Positions 7,926 to 17,325 are shown, counted from the stretch's first letter. The stretch is DNA of 58,403 nt from an uncultured Clostridia bacterium (GCA_946403295.1 CAMIZL010000013.1:1-58403); one strand, 5' to 3'. Numbers and translations are program-made. Notes: generated from the letters alone by a model not told the origin.

Positions 7926-8396
7926 TCACGCTTTACGAGGCTTCTCAAATCTTTTTACAAGGTCATACGGTATCTTATCGAACTTATTGAAATAAAGATG
8001 CTGTGGCTTTCCCATCTCATCGGAATAAATGATCTCCAAATATTTGTCCTTCACTCTTCCCCGTCTTCCCGAGCCTCCGACAGGCCTTAAGCCAAACAAT
8101 CTTCCAAAGATCCCGCCCCTGAAAAAAGAATCCTGCTTTTTTAAGCTATCAAAGTAATCTCCGGAAGGCGGTACGTCATTCGAAGTCGCATAGGGTCTGC
8201 TGACCTTAACCTCAAGTATCTCTTTGAATCCAAACATATACACTATCCTGAGCGTCCCGTCACCTTTTTCTTCCGTGATAAAAAGATGCCTGTCTGTCAG
8301 CATGATATCACAATCAAATTCCCGCGAACGCTTGTCAGCGGGGTATATCCGTGCATGATACAATAACTCTATCGGTTCCTTGATTTCTATTTCCAT
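7926..8396 (-). CDS. hypothetical protein, PH/GRAM-like fold likely
   Basis: A 156-residue soluble protein, not assigned to a named family. The N-terminal part (VEIxxP-like start, then DIMLTDRHLFITEE and TLRIVYMFGFKEILEVKV) reads as the beta-strand pattern of bacterial PH or GRAM domains, in which a protein level or lipid is bound. The C-terminal KDKYLEIIYSDEMGKPQHLYFNKFDKIPYDLVKRFE also fits a last strand plus helix. The start has GGAGAG 5 nt upstream. It is followed by an AT-only stretch at 7890-7925 capable of pairing with itself. Function unknown. Confidence 0.55.
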   Translation of the reverse strand: MEIEIKEPIELLYHARIYPADKRSREFDCDIMLTDRHLFITEEKGDGTLRIVYMFGFKEILEVKVSRPYATSNDVPPSGDYFDSLKKQDSFFRGGIFGRLFGLRPVGGSGRRGRVKDKYLEIIYSDEMGKPQHLYFNKFDKIPYDLVKRFEKPRKA

Positions 8397-8550
8397 GATT
8401 TCTCTCCGAATTCTCTGTTATGACAGGTTCATACGCATATTATACTAGTTATTTCTGTTTCTATCCAACAGCAAAGTGTTTGGTTTTAAAAGTCAATTTA
8501 AATGTGTTAAATCGGTTTTTCATCAGTATCATCTCCACAATCCCCATCTA

Positions 8551-8579
8551 TTGCATATATCATATCCTATTGGTATAAT
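8551..8579 (+). promoter_or_regulatory. sigma-A type promoter of the secreted protease
   Basis: TTGCAT (8551-8556), 17 bp, TATAAT (8574-8579). The expected transcription start near 8586 leaves a leader of about 38 nt before the ATG at 8624. Confidence 0.75.
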
Positions 8580-8623
8580 TGCTTCTGGTATTTTTATACA
8601 ACAAAAGGGAGTACACGGAGCAT

Positions 8624-10090
8624 ATGAAGAAAAATCATCTTAAAATCTGGATCGTCTTGGTTATTACAGGTATGTTGTTTTCTTTTGGCGTGCCTATTAA
8701 AAATGTCCCCGTTCAGGCAGCGAAAAAGGTCAGTATAAGTTCCAAGAAGCTCACTCTTGAGGTTGGGGGCTCGATCAAGCTTTCACTAAAGAACGCCAAG
8801 GGTGATATTTCCTGGGCATCATCAAAACCCAAGGTTGCCAAAGTATCAACAAAGGGAAAAGTGACCGCCCTTAGGGAAGGCAAGACAACCATTACCGCAA
8901 TCCACAATGGGCAGGCTTACACCTGCAAGATTACGGTCGAGGCATCCGACAGCTCAAGCAGCAAGTCGGGTGGTTCTTCGGGCAGCAAGTCGGGTGATTC
9001 CTCGGGCAGCAAGTCGGGTGATTCCTCGGGCGGCAAGTCAGGTGGTTCCTCGGGCGGCAAGTCAGGAGATTCTTCGAGCGGCAAAAAAAGCGATTCCTCT
9101 TCGGGAGAGCTTTCACCGACAGAGATTTACGATTTATGCAGCAAGAGCGTTGTCGAAGTAAATGCCGGATACTCCTTGGGTTCGGGTTTCTATATTGAGA
9201 AGAAAAGAATTGTTACCAACTACCATGTCATTGAAGGCGCAACATCGCTTACTGTCAAAACCATGGACGACAAGGAATATGCTGTCCTCAAAGTTGTCGG
9301 CTACAGCAAAGATCTCGATCTTGCCGTTCTTGAAGTCGATCATTCCGGAACTCCGCTGAAAAGAAACACCCATAATTATACAATGGGTGAAAAAACTTAT
9401 ACTATCGGAAGTTCCCTCGGCCTTACCAACACTTTTTCTGACGGGATCATCACAAATCCCTCAAGAAAAATTGACAATACCGAATACATCCAAACAAATA
9501 CCGCCATTTCCCATGGCAACAGCGGCGGTCCGCTGATCAACGCTTATGGCGAAGTCATAGGCATTACCACCGCCAGTTATTCTGACGGCCAGAATCTCAA
9601 TCTGGCAATAAAGATTTCCGAACTGGACAAGCTTGATCTTGATAATCCGATCACTACTGAGGAATACATATACGGTAAAAAGAATAAAGGAGCCGAGCCG
9701 GATTTCTATGCTATACTCGAATCGCCTTCAGACGAAACATATGTGGTGTCATTGATAGTCTCCAATCTCGGGGGAAAAGACCTGATCCTCTGCCCTAACG
9801 CGACAAAAGGGAACGCAGCCCTTTATTCCTCGGCCTATGATTCTGTTTATGACTATGTGCCCGCATACCTTGTTGATGCGGAAAAAACGCTCGAACTTGA
9901 TTGCGATATCATTTACCTGGATCATTTGACGATAAAACCCGGTGAGACCAAAGCTGCGTATTTTGCCCTCGATTACATGACCTATGTTTATTTAGACGGA
10001 CTCCTGCTTTATGAATTTTCCTATGACGGAGTCGGGTATTACGCCGCATCGAACAGAGAAGGTGTTATCCAATGCTTTTTAAAGGAATAA
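8624..10090 (+). CDS. secreted trypsin-like serine protease with Big2-like domain
   Basis: A 488-residue exported protein. A signal peptide (about 1-30, ending VPVQAA) is followed by a bacterial Ig-like Big2-type domain (VSISSKKLTLEVGGSIKL, then GKVTALREGKTTITA), a Ser/Gly/Lys/Asp repeat linker (8-residue SSG-K-SG units) and a trypsin/HtrA-type protease domain. The triad is seen as H201 (TNYHVIEG), D232 (DLDLAVLEV) and S300 (HGNSGGPLINAYGEVIG). There is no PDZ domain, so it is not a classical DegP. The C-terminal 130 residues form a further unassigned beta-rich domain. The ATG at 8624 was chosen because it begins the signal peptide and has GGAG just upstream. Confidence 0.88.
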   Translation: MKKNHLKIWIVLVITGMLFSFGVPIKNVPVQAAKKVSISSKKLTLEVGGSIKLSLKNAKGDISWASSKPKVAKVSTKGKVTALREGKTTITAIHNGQAYTCKITVEASDSSSSKSGGSSGSKSGDSSGSKSGDSSGGKSGGSSGGKSGDSSSGKKSDSSSGELSPTEIYDLCSKSVVEVNAGYSLGSGFYIEKKRIVTNYHVIEGATSLTVKTMDDKEYAVLKVVGYSKDLDLAVLEVDHSGTPLKRNTHNYTMGEKTYTIGSSLGLTNTFSDGIITNPSRKIDNTEYIQTNTAISHGNSGGPLINAYGEVIGITTASYSDGQNLNLAIKISELDKLDLDNPITTEEYIYGKKNKGAEPDFYAILESPSDETYVVSLIVSNLGGKDLILCPNATKGNAALYSSAYDSVYDYVPAYLVDAEKTLELDCDIIYLDHLTIKPGETKAAYFALDYMTYVYLDGLLLYEFSYDGVGYYAASNREGVIQCFLKE

Positions 10091-10148
10091 ACCGGAAACG
10101 ATCTGTTCAAGTCCTTATAACAGAACGAGAAACGGAAACGATCTGAAA

Positions 10149-10170
10149 AATGCCCGCTTATGCGGGCATT
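10149..10170. terminator. hairpin terminator overlapping the sigma-factor stop codon
   Basis: AATGCCCGC-TTAT-GCGGGCATT, a 9-bp perfect stem with 4-nt loop. On the minus strand it is followed by a U-run, making it a good terminator for the sigma-factor gene, whose last codons and TAA lie inside the stem-loop. It may also stop the convergent protease transcript, with a weaker U-tract. Confidence 0.8.
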
Positions 10171-11918
10171 ATCATTGTTGTTAGTGATTTTTTCTGATCG
10201 CGTGCGGGTTCCTTAAGCTTTCCGTTTTTTACGAGCGTTTTCAGGCAGTGAAGCAGGAATCGCCCATCAGCGCCGAACATGTACTGCATTTCGAATTCTT
10301 TTGCCTTACGCATATGTGGCGGAACGCACTTCATCGCCTCGGAGATATACTCTTGCTTCGCTTCTTCAAACATCTTCTCATGTTTCTTCTTAAGCTTCGT
10401 TCCGATGTTTAGAAGTTTTTCCGCAATTTCCTTATCCTTAAGGATAACGATCTGCCACGAACAATCCACTTCCCCTTCATTTTGGGTGCCGGCCTTGATC
10501 AAGCCTTTCTCTCCGGACCCGGCTCCCTCTCCCCGGTCTCCAACCTTGACCAAACCTTTCTCTGCAAGCCACGCATATTCCTCTTTCGAAAGTCGCTCAG
10601 TCTTTGACCTCTCGTAGAGTTCTAGGATTCTCTGACAGTTCTCTGCATATCTCATCATCAATTCAACCCTGTCAATATCGTCCGACCATTCGGTCACAAT
10701 CTGCCAGATAGTATTCTTTCCGTCAGTGTTCCACATCGGACCGCACCAGTTTTTCATCTGAACATATTCTTTCGGCGTTTCGGGCGTTCCGACAGATGCC
10801 TTGAAAATATTAACGCCTCCATCCGGACGTATCGTGGCCACTTCGTCAAAGGAAATCTTTTTTTCGCAGGGTTCCCCCGAACATGCCGCTATAAATGGGA
10901 TCAAAGTCCAAAGGAGAAAATTTTTTTCTGCAGGCGCGTGCGTACCCGTGGACTTTTCTTTCACATCCGACATTCCCGACGTGCCGTTCCGTATTTCCGA
11001 CGCGTCGTTCCGCATTCCCGACATACGGCACATGATCCTCTCGTCATCGAGGAGGTTGCCGGACGTGAGCGCGTCAAAGAGTTCATTGGCGTATGTTGCG
11101 GCTACCGTGCGGTACATGTTGTTTTCGGCTATAAGCGTTTCTGTGGTAGGCTCCTCCAGAAGGAAGTTTATGATATATTTGTTCTTCTTCTTCTTAAGGA
11201 AGCCGTATTCCTCGAGGAATTCAACCTCGCCTTCGATAAATACGGGTGAAACGCCCAGGTCGTCGGCGATCTCATTTGTTGTTTTGGGAGTGTTCCGAAT
11301 GCTGTAACAAATATTCTGCGAAAGCACGCTTCGGAAGAACTCGTCCGGTGATTTTGTACCGACGCTGCCGTTTATGCCGTAAGCTGCAAACTTTATCGGA
11401 TTAAATTTCAGATCACTTGCTTCTCTCATAATCTCCATGCCTTTCTTCAGCTCTTTTTTGGCTTCGAACAGATGCCACTTCACGGTCCCCACGGATATCC
11501 CGAGTTCCCGTGCGATCTGCTCCTGCTTCTTGTTGTCAAAGTAGTAAGCCACAACTATTTCTCTTTGCTGTTTTGAAAGGTATGCGATCTCGCTGCGAAG
11601 GCGGTTTACGGTCTCTTCCGTATCATCTTCATCGGCGCGGGGTGCTTCAAGAAGCTCCGCAACCTCATCTACGGGGATACCGATCACGCTCTTTTGAACC
11701 GCGCGATAATAATTGCTGAGCGTATTATGCGCAACTCTCCAGATAAAACCGTTCACATCGTCAATATCATCGTGAAGGATGAGCGCCTTATATGCTTTTA
11801 ATATGATCTCCTGGGAAAGATCTTCCGCGTCCTCGTCCGATCTGCAACGTTTCATTGCAAACCCGAGGACCGGTTTTAAGAATCTCTCCATGATCTTTTC
11901 CGCTTCTGCCTTATGCAC
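10158..11918 (-). CDS. sigma-70 family (ECF-like) RNA polymerase sigma factor with long C-terminal extension
   Basis: A 586-residue protein. Region 2 (about 10-75, ERFLKPVLGFAMKRCRSDEDAEDLSQEI and NGFIWRVAHNTLSNYYR) and region 4 (about 110-160, LSKQQREIVVAYYFDNKKQEQIARELGISVGTVKWHLFEAKKEL) are those of ECF sigma factors. They are followed by about 420 further residues. Part of this (205-262, IRNTPKTTNEIADDLGVSPVFIEGEVEFLEEYGFLKKKKNKY) looks like a winged helix, then comes an alpha-rich region with two short internal repeats. ECF factors normally have about 180 residues, so the extension may sense a signal or act as a built-in anti-sigma element. No separate anti-sigma gene is next to it. The start is GTG with AAGGAG upstream. 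Confidence 0.85.
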   Translation of the reverse strand: MHKAEAEKIMERFLKPVLGFAMKRCRSDEDAEDLSQEIILKAYKALILHDDIDDVNGFIWRVAHNTLSNYYRAVQKSVIGIPVDEVAELLEAPRADEDDTEETVNRLRSEIAYLSKQQREIVVAYYFDNKKQEQIARELGISVGTVKWHLFEAKKELKKGMEIMREASDLKFNPIKFAAYGINGSVGTKSPDEFFRSVLSQNICYSIRNTPKTTNEIADDLGVSPVFIEGEVEFLEEYGFLKKKKNKYIINFLLEEPTTETLIAENNMYRTVAATYANELFDALTSGNLLDDERIMCRMSGMRNDASEIRNGTSGMSDVKEKSTGTHAPAEKNFLLWTLIPFIAACSGEPCEKKISFDEVATIRPDGGVNIFKASVGTPETPKEYVQMKNWCGPMWNTDGKNTIWQIVTEWSDDIDRVELMMRYAENCQRILELYERSKTERLSKEEYAWLAEKGLVKVGDRGEGAGSGEKGLIKAGTQNEGEVDCSWQIVILKDKEIAEKLLNIGTKLKKKHEKMFEEAKQEYISEAMKCVPPHMRKAKEFEMQYMFGADGRFLLHCLKTLVKNGKLKEPARDQKKSLTTMIMPA

Positions 11919-12012
11919 GATGTTCTCCTTCCCTGTGCTCCGATTGTGACCTACTCTTTATGAAAGCTTTCACCCATATAGACACCAAAGGAATAAAAAG
12001 GTTGGGGTATGA

Positions 12013-13386
12013 TCACAAAACTGTTACAAAAGGAGTTATGAGGATGATTATCATGCAGATAATGCATATGTACCTGAGCATTACATTCACAAGCTTTTTC
12101 CCCTTAAATCTCTCCGCGCTTTCAAGCACTTCGTCCTCGATATATTTGGGCTTTGTGACCCAGCCGATGAGGACGCATGTCATAAGCGCCACTATGGGCA
12201 TCATGATGTTGTTGCTTGCGAAATCGAAGAAATCAAGGAATTGCATTCCGAATATCTTTACCGTATCCCATGCGCTGTAGCCGAGAACAGAGAGCATTCC
12301 GAGGAAAGCGCATATGCCGATGGTGATAAGACATGCCGGAATACGGCGAAGCCTGAATTTTTCCATGATGATCGAAACGACCGTCTCCATGAGGGAAATC
12401 GACGACGTCATGGCCGCAAGGGCAACAAGCACAAAGAAGACCGTGCCGAATATCCTGCCGCCGACCATGGAAGCGAACACGTTCGGAAGTGTTATAAACA
12501 TGAGGCCGGGACCCGCGTTCAATGCGCCCGCATCGCCGCCCGAGAAAACAAACACAGCGGGAACGATGATAAGGCCCGCAAGGATCGCAATGCCCGTATC
12601 AAAGATCTCGATCTGCCTCACGGACTGCTCGAGCGAATCCTGCTTACGCATATACGAACCGTATGTGACCATGATACCCATGGCCAGAGACATGGAATAG
12701 AAAAGCTGCCCCATGGCCGCTGCGACCGTTTTGAGAAGTTTTTCAAACGTAAATCCGTCAAAGTTGGGAAGAAGGTAGTATCTGAGTCCGTCGCCCGCAC
12801 CCTCAAGCGTCAATGTATATACGGCAATGCCGATCGTGAGCACAACGAGAACGGGCATCATTAATTTACTGATGCGCTCGATCCCCTTCTCGACTCCGAG
12901 CATAACAACAAGTGCGGTAAGTATAAGGAAGACGGCAAAATAGACCGTCGGTTCCGACCACGATCCGATAAATCCCGAGAAGAACGAGCCGTCGCCCGCC
13001 GCCTCCGTGCCGCTGCCTTCCCAGAAGGTAACGAGATATTTAAGAACCCACCCGCCGATCACGCAGTAATACGGCGTGATGATCACGGGCACAAGGGCTG
13101 CAAGCCAGCCGAGGAACGAAAAGCGTTTGTTGATCGTTTTATATGCGCCGATGACGCTCTTCCCGGTCCGCCTGCCGATCGCTATCTCGGTGATCATAAG
13201 CGTAAATCCGAAAGTAACGGCCAGCACGATGTATACGATAAGGAAGAGTCCCCCTCCGTATTTGGCTGCCAGATACGGAAAACGCCAGATGTTTCCGAGG
13301 CCGACCGCCGATCCGGCCGCCGCCAGAACAAACCCGAGTTTTGATCCAAATCCCCCATTGCCCTTAGATTCTTTGATCGATGACAT
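12013..13386 (-). CDS. sodium-dependent transporter, NSS/SNF family
   Basis: A 457-residue membrane transporter of the neurotransmitter:sodium symporter family (LeuT fold), which takes up amino acids or related amines with sodium. The unwound first helix is clear (FVLAAAGSAVGLGNIWRFPYLAAKYGGG, about 19-46), and helix 6 carries the FYSMSLAMGIMVTYGSY motif. The length matches the shorter bacterial members with 11-12 spans, such as MhsT. The substrate is not predictable here. AAGGA lies 7 nt before the ATG. The repeat-rich XRE regulator ends 33 nt upstream on the same strand and is a likely operon partner. Confidence 0.92.
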   Translation of the reverse strand: MSSIKESKGNGGFGSKLGFVLAAAGSAVGLGNIWRFPYLAAKYGGGLFLIVYIVLAVTFGFTLMITEIAIGRRTGKSVIGAYKTINKRFSFLGWLAALVPVIITPYYCVIGGWVLKYLVTFWEGSGTEAAGDGSFFSGFIGSWSEPTVYFAVFLILTALVVMLGVEKGIERISKLMMPVLVVLTIGIAVYTLTLEGAGDGLRYYLLPNFDGFTFEKLLKTVAAAMGQLFYSMSLAMGIMVTYGSYMRKQDSLEQSVRQIEIFDTGIAILAGLIIVPAVFVFSGGDAGALNAGPGLMFITLPNVFASMVGGRIFGTVFFVLVALAAMTSSISLMETVVSIIMEKFRLRRIPACLITIGICAFLGMLSVLGYSAWDTVKIFGMQFLDFFDFASNNIMMPIVALMTCVLIGWVTKPKYIEDEVLESAERFKGKKLVNVMLRYICIICMIIILITPFVTVL

Positions 13387-13419
13387 AAAACAAATCCTTC
13401 TTCCCTACCCGAAACGCGG

Positions 13420-14163
13420 CTACTTGGCAAACATCCTCACTATCCACTCCCACGTATCCGGGAAATATTTATAGATGGCGGCTTTGATCTGTTCGGCCTG
13501 CCCGGAGACAGCGATGTCAAACCTCATTTCACCCGAGGTTTCGTCTCCGATTGCTATCCTGGCCGTCGCATATCCGCCCCTCGCGATCTTGTCGCCGATC
13601 GCACATCCGCCGAGCGAATATATTCCTACCGATAATCCGCCTATTGTAAGCAAACCGACAGCGATCCCGCCCAGCGCGATCGCTCCGACCGCTATGGAAC
13701 CCGCCGCAAAAAGAGCGGCTATCGCCATAGCGCCCACGGCCAAAAGCCCGATTGAAACAGCCCCGAGCGACAGGATGCCGAACGAAATGGCGCCGAGCGA
13801 CAGGATACCGGTTGCTATCGTTCCTATCGCGATGACCCCCTTCGCCCTCGTGATGCCGGGTCCGAGCTTTATATGCACAAGAGGCAAGCCGCGAAATGTT
13901 TTCTTGCTCTTATATTCATAATAACCTGCCCGGTTCATCATGCATAGCGTATTTTGCCCGGTAGGCGCCTCTTTACCGACAAGCTCATCAATGGTTATGT
14001 CGAAAAGTCTCGAAAGCGAGATCAATTTGTCCATATCGGGCGTCGTCTCGCCAAGCTCCCATTTTGAGACCGTCTGTCTCGTTACACCTATCTCTTCACC
14101 CAATTGCTCCTGCGACAGTCCTTTTTGCTTCCTTAAACAAATAAGTTGTTCACTGAAAATCAT
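13420..14163 (-). CDS. XRE-family regulator with glycine-rich repeat membrane-like domain
   Basis: A 247-residue protein. Residues 1-62 are a Cro/C1-type helix-turn-helix (FSEQLICLRKQKGLSQEQLG, then TRQTVSKWELGETTPDMDKLISLSRLF). After a linker comes YEYKSKKTFRGLPLVHIKLG and then 12 or more short repeats of the G-A-I-(A/S)-(I/L)-G type from about 105 to 200: hydrophobic, small-residue-rich and very regular. These could form a membrane-inserted or beta-solenoid-like sheet. The C-terminal part (DIAVSGQAEQIKAAIYKYF) is soluble. The regulator may sense a membrane or solute signal and control the adjacent NSS transporter; that is inference. A consensus GAGGAGG lies 6 nt upstream of the ATG. Confidence 0.82.
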   Translation of the reverse strand: MIFSEQLICLRKQKGLSQEQLGEEIGVTRQTVSKWELGETTPDMDKLISLSRLFDITIDELVGKEAPTGQNTLCMMNRAGYYEYKSKKTFRGLPLVHIKLGPGITRAKGVIAIGTIATGILSLGAISFGILSLGAVSIGLLAVGAMAIAALFAAGSIAVGAIALGGIAVGLLTIGGLSVGIYSLGGCAIGDKIARGGYATARIAIGDETSGEMRFDIAVSGQAEQIKAAIYKYFPDTWEWIVRMFAK

Positions 14164-14390
14164 TTGATTCCTCCTCTTGTGATGCGCCTGAAAATACGCA
14201 TCTCTGTTTTTCGGTCTTTCCGCGAAAAAGACCTTTTTCCAAACTCATCGATCGAAGTTTTTGTATCGAAAAGTATAGAAAAACATGTCGCAGTTTTCTA
14301 CCAAACGCACTTGGAAGTTTGTCAACCAAAGTTAACATTGCCGTAAAATCAGGCTTTCAGAGCATATCAAAATCTATTTCACCGGGGTTT

Positions 14391-14897
14391 CTACAGTATT
14401 CCCAATTTCTTTAGTTCTTCGGTCGTGTTCGCGACGTTTATGTGCAGGATCCCGGTGCCGCCGTTCTCTTCCCACTCCCTGATATTTTTCTCATAATCGT
14501 CGATCAGGACACAACCTTTCCCCGTGCAATAATTCTTTTTTTCTTCACGATATACTATATGAACCTTAATATCCTCAGACAGATATTTCCGAACCCATGA
14601 TATCTTGTCTTCCCCCGCAGTCAGTATCCCGCGTTTGGCTTTAGGTATTCCGGTCAGGATCTCGCACTTATCACCGTGCTTTTCGTAGATCTCACGAAAC
14701 ATCCCGACAGCGCCCGGCATAGGCAGCAGTTTACCGTAAAAATGTCCGATATCACGCGCCCTCTCCCACATCGTATCTTCCTCTTTCGGACTGCAGGCGC
14801 CCTGCGGTACGGGTTCCACACCGCACAGTTCCCTTACTCCGCGCTCGAAGTCAGCCACAACACCGTCCATATCGAGATATATCTTTTCTACCGTCAT
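14391..14897 (-). CDS. 5'(3')-deoxyribonucleotidase-like HAD protein
   Basis: A 168-residue HAD-superfamily protein of the NT5C type, which removes phosphate from (deoxy)nucleoside monophosphates. Motif I is IYLDMDGVVADFERGV at the N-terminus, motif II is around EILTGIPKAKRG, and motif IV is VLIDDYEKNIREWEENGG. The start at 14897 has AAGGA 7 nt upstream and puts motif I at the usual position; the in-frame ATG ten codons earlier adds a basic tail only. No metabolic partner is next to it. Substrate range is not determined by sequence. Confidence 0.85.
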   Translation of the reverse strand: MTVEKIYLDMDGVVADFERGVRELCGVEPVPQGACSPKEEDTMWERARDIGHFYGKLLPMPGAVGMFREIYEKHGDKCEILTGIPKAKRGILTAGEDKISWVRKYLSEDIKVHIVYREEKKNYCTGKGCVLIDDYEKNIREWEENGGTGILHINVANTTEELKKLGIL

Positions 14898-15115
14898 TCC
14901 TTTGTCCTTTCTTTTGCAGGCCAACAAGTTGAGACAATTATACCACGTTTTTTAAAAGAAAAATGCCTCGTTTTTTGATATGTACCCTCTTTCCCGGGCA
15001 ACCGGGATTCCGGGCACATATCATTTCCGGGCATTTTCCTGTGTATTCTTATTGTTGTGATGTACGCAGAGACCTTCTTCTCCGGCCGGACCGTTTTGCG
15101 GGTCGGATCTTTCCG

Positions 15116-16072
15116 TCAATTCTTCTTTGTCTCCACAAAGTCTGTCACACCGTTACCGATATCGGTTTTCATCTTGGTGTCGGCCTGCACGTTTTGAAGT
15201 TTGTAATAATCAAGAACGCCTATGTTACCGCTTCTGAGTGCCTCGGCCATTGCCTTCGGTACTTCGGACTCAGCCTTAACGACTTCCGCTCTCATCTCCT
15301 GTTCAAGAGCAACCGCCATTGCTCTTCTCTCCTCAGCCTTTGCCTGGGCGATCTTGGTGTTTGCTTCAGCCTGAAGGCTCTGAAGATTTGCTCCGATGTT
15401 TCTTCCGATGTCGATATCGGCGATATCTATCGAAATGATCTCATATGCGGTGCCGGAATCAAGTCCCTTCTCAAGAACCACTTTCGATATATCATCGGGA
15501 TTCTCAAGAACCGCGCTGTGTGTATTTGCCGAGCCTACCGTTGTAACGATACCTTCACCTACTCTTGCAAGAACCGTTGCTTCACCGGCACCGCCGATAA
15601 GCTGGTTGATGTTTGTTCTCACGGTAACACGCGCTTTAACGAGAAGCTCGATACCGTCCTTGGCAACAGCAGAGATCTGAGGTGTCTCAATAACCTTCGG
15701 GGTAACGCTCATCTTAACGGCTTCGAACACGTTACGGCCGGCAAGGTCGATAGCCGAAGCCTTCTCAAGAGAAAGATCCATTCCGGCTCTTTCCGCAGCG
15801 ATCAACGCATTGACAACGCTGTCAACGTTTCCGCCCGCAAGATAGTGAGCTTCAAGCTCATTCGAACGAACCTTGATACCTGCCTTTGTAGCCTTTATCA
15901 TAGGGCCTACGATCTTTGCGGGTTTTACGCGTCTGATCTTCATTCCGACAAGGGTAAACATGCCGATCTTAACTCCGCTGGCTACGGCCGATATCCACAT
16001 TCCGACCGGAACTACCGAAATAAACACCAGTATAAACAAAACAACCGCCGCTACAATAACATAAGCTTCCAT
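15116..16072 (-). CDS. floA: flotillin-like protein FloA
   Basis: A 318-residue SPFH-domain protein, the FloA/UPF0365 scaffold of bacterial functional membrane microdomains. It has one N-terminal membrane segment ([23 protein letters not shown]), the SPFH-like core ([21 protein letters not shown] and [19 protein letters not shown]), and the C-terminal Ala/Glu-rich coiled coil ([25 protein letters not shown]). The ATG at 16072 is used because AGGAGAGG lies 7 nt upstream, only 2 nt after the NfeD stop; an earlier TTG would overlap. The two are co-transcribed, as usual for NfeD-flotillin pairs. Confidence 0.95.
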   Translation of the reverse strand: MEAYVIVAAVVLFILVFISVVPVGMWISAVASGVKIGMFTLVGMKIRRVKPAKIVGPMIKATKAGIKVRSNELEAHYLAGGNVDSVVNALIAAERAGMDLSLEKASAIDLAGRNVFEAVKMSVTPKVIETPQISAVAKDGIELLVKARVTVRTNINQLIGGAGEATVLARVGEGIVTTVGSANTHSAVLENPDDISKVVLEKGLDSGTAYEIISIDIADIDIGRNIGANLQSLQAEANTKIAQAKAEERRAMAVALEQEMRAEVVKAESEVPKAMAEALRSGNIGVLDYYKLQNVQADTKMKTDIGNGVTDFVETKKN

Positions 16073-16074
16073 GA

Positions 16075-16557
16075 TCAATCCTCTCCTTTTACAAATATTT
16101 TGTTGTTTTTAATCTCTGCAACCGTAACTTTTTGACCCTTTTTTATAAACTCGCTTTCGGAAAGGACATCCAGTCTCGCACCGTCAAATTCCGCCTTCCC
16201 GGAGGGCTTCAGATCCGTATATGCCACGCCTTTTTTCCCCATCAGGCTTTTCATGTCCGTATCTTCTATAAAAATGTTTTTCCCCTGCAGATCCGTATCA
16301 AGTTTGATCGGCGACTTCACTTTTTTCGATTTGAAAACGATCATGCTTATAACAAGCATCACCGCGACGACCCCTACCGCGATCGCTCCGACGATCAGAC
16401 GCTCGGCATTATCTCTTCCCGTCAGATATATGCCCGCCGCGATGCATAGTATTCCGGCGATCCCCGGAAGACCGAACCCGGGCATATAAAATTCCACTCC
16501 GATCAGGACGATCCCGATAACAAGCACGACTATACCGAGAATATTGATCAGTTCCAT
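16075..16557 (-). CDS. NfeD family membrane protein
   Basis: A 160-residue NfeD-type protein (short form without the ClpP-like protease domain), the normal partner of FloA. Residues 1-75 hold two to three membrane segments ([35 protein letters not shown]), and 95-160 form the OB-fold: [50 protein letters not shown]. An ATG with AGAGGTG 6 nt upstream was preferred over a GTG three codons earlier. It is thought to assist flotillin raft assembly or quality control. A 36-bp tandem repeat lies just upstream. Confidence 0.92.
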   Translation of the reverse strand: MELINILGIVVLVIGIVLIGVEFYMPGFGLPGIAGILCIAAGIYLTGRDNAERLIVGAIAVGVVAVMLVISMIVFKSKKVKSPIKLDTDLQGKNIFIEDTDMKSLMGKKGVAYTDLKPSGKAEFDGARLDVLSESEFIKKGQKVTVAEIKNNKIFVKGED

Positions 16558-16581
16558 CCCATACACCTCTTTTCCAAAACT

Positions 16582-16677
16582 CAGCCCGTCACCGATACCG
16601 CGTGCACGATGCGGTTTCAGCCTGTCACCGATACCGCGTATACATCATCGTTTCATCCTATCACTGATACCGCACTG
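16582..16677. repeat. 36-bp tandem repeat, about 2.7 copies
   Basis: Units starting at 16582, 16618 and 16654 share CAGCC-GTCACCGATACCGCG. It lies between the NfeD start and the 3' end of the HAD phosphatase gene, about 50 bp from the latter. No coding role is seen. Confidence 0.85.
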
Positions 16678-16725
16678 AGATATTTATGTACAAAAACACC
16701 TTTTACACTTTTAATTATACACATT

Positions 16726-17325
16726 TTAATTTGGGTTGTACAATACTTCTTTGATCTTATCGTAATCCCCTTCAAACCGGAGCGTCTGCATTCCCACCTT
16801 TTGAGCGCCGACGACATTTTCCTCCCTGTCATCGATAAAGAGGCACTCACCGGCCCGCAGACCGTACTTATCAAGAAAAGTTCTGTATATCTTCTCATCC
16901 GGCTTAAGCATCAGATAATCCGACGATACAAAAACTCCGTCAAAGAAATCGAGCGGCAGGAATTTGGGAAAATATGTATAAAAAAGATCGCTTGCGTTGG
17001 ATAACACGTATATCCCGAATCCGCTTTTCTTTACGTATTCGCAAAACTCTTTTGCGCCGTTCAACGGATTCATACACATCTCCCAATTATCGGCGCAGCC
17101 CCGGAGCGCCTCATGGTATTTTTCCGGAACTCTTATCTTCACAAGATCGAACCTGTCTCTGTCCTTTATGTCGCCCTTGTCGCCAAGCGCCCATTCCGGT
17201 CCGTTAAAGAGTTCCCGTCTGATCACATCTTTCTCTTCTTCGGACGAGCAATAACGATTTAAGGAAACTTCCGGATCGAAATCGAGAAGAACATTTCCCA
17301 TATCAAATACCACATTTTTAACCAC
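16726..17325 (-). CDS. HAD-superfamily sugar-phosphate phosphatase (YihX-like)
   Basis: A 199-residue HAD phosphatase. Motif I is NVVFDMGNVLLDFDP, the D-x-G-N-V form typical of YihX and related enzymes that dephosphorylate sugar phosphates such as glucose 1-phosphate. Further motifs are YVLSNASDLFYTYFP (motif II), LMLKPDEKIYRTFLDKYGL (motif III) and ECLFIDDREENVVGAQKVGMQTLRF (motif IV). The chosen start is the GTG at 17325, 8 nt after a consensus AAAGGAGG; the upstream ATG would add about 26 residues before motif I. It is divergent from the mannan locus, with about 290 bp between start codons. Exact substrate unknown. Confidence 0.88.
   Translation of the reverse strand: MVKNVVFDMGNVLLDFDPEVSLNRYCSSEEEKDVIRRELFNGPEWALGDKGDIKDRDRFDLVKIRVPEKYHEALRGCADNWEMCMNPLNGAKEFCEYVKKSGFGIYVLSNASDLFYTYFPKFLPLDFFDGVFVSSDYLMLKPDEKIYRTFLDKYGLRAGECLFIDDREENVVGAQKVGMQTLRFEGDYDKIKEVLYNPN

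Noticed and set aside
12241-12864. A 207-codon frame opposite the NSS transporter
   Set aside because: His/Asp/Arg-rich antisense shadow of a membrane protein gene.
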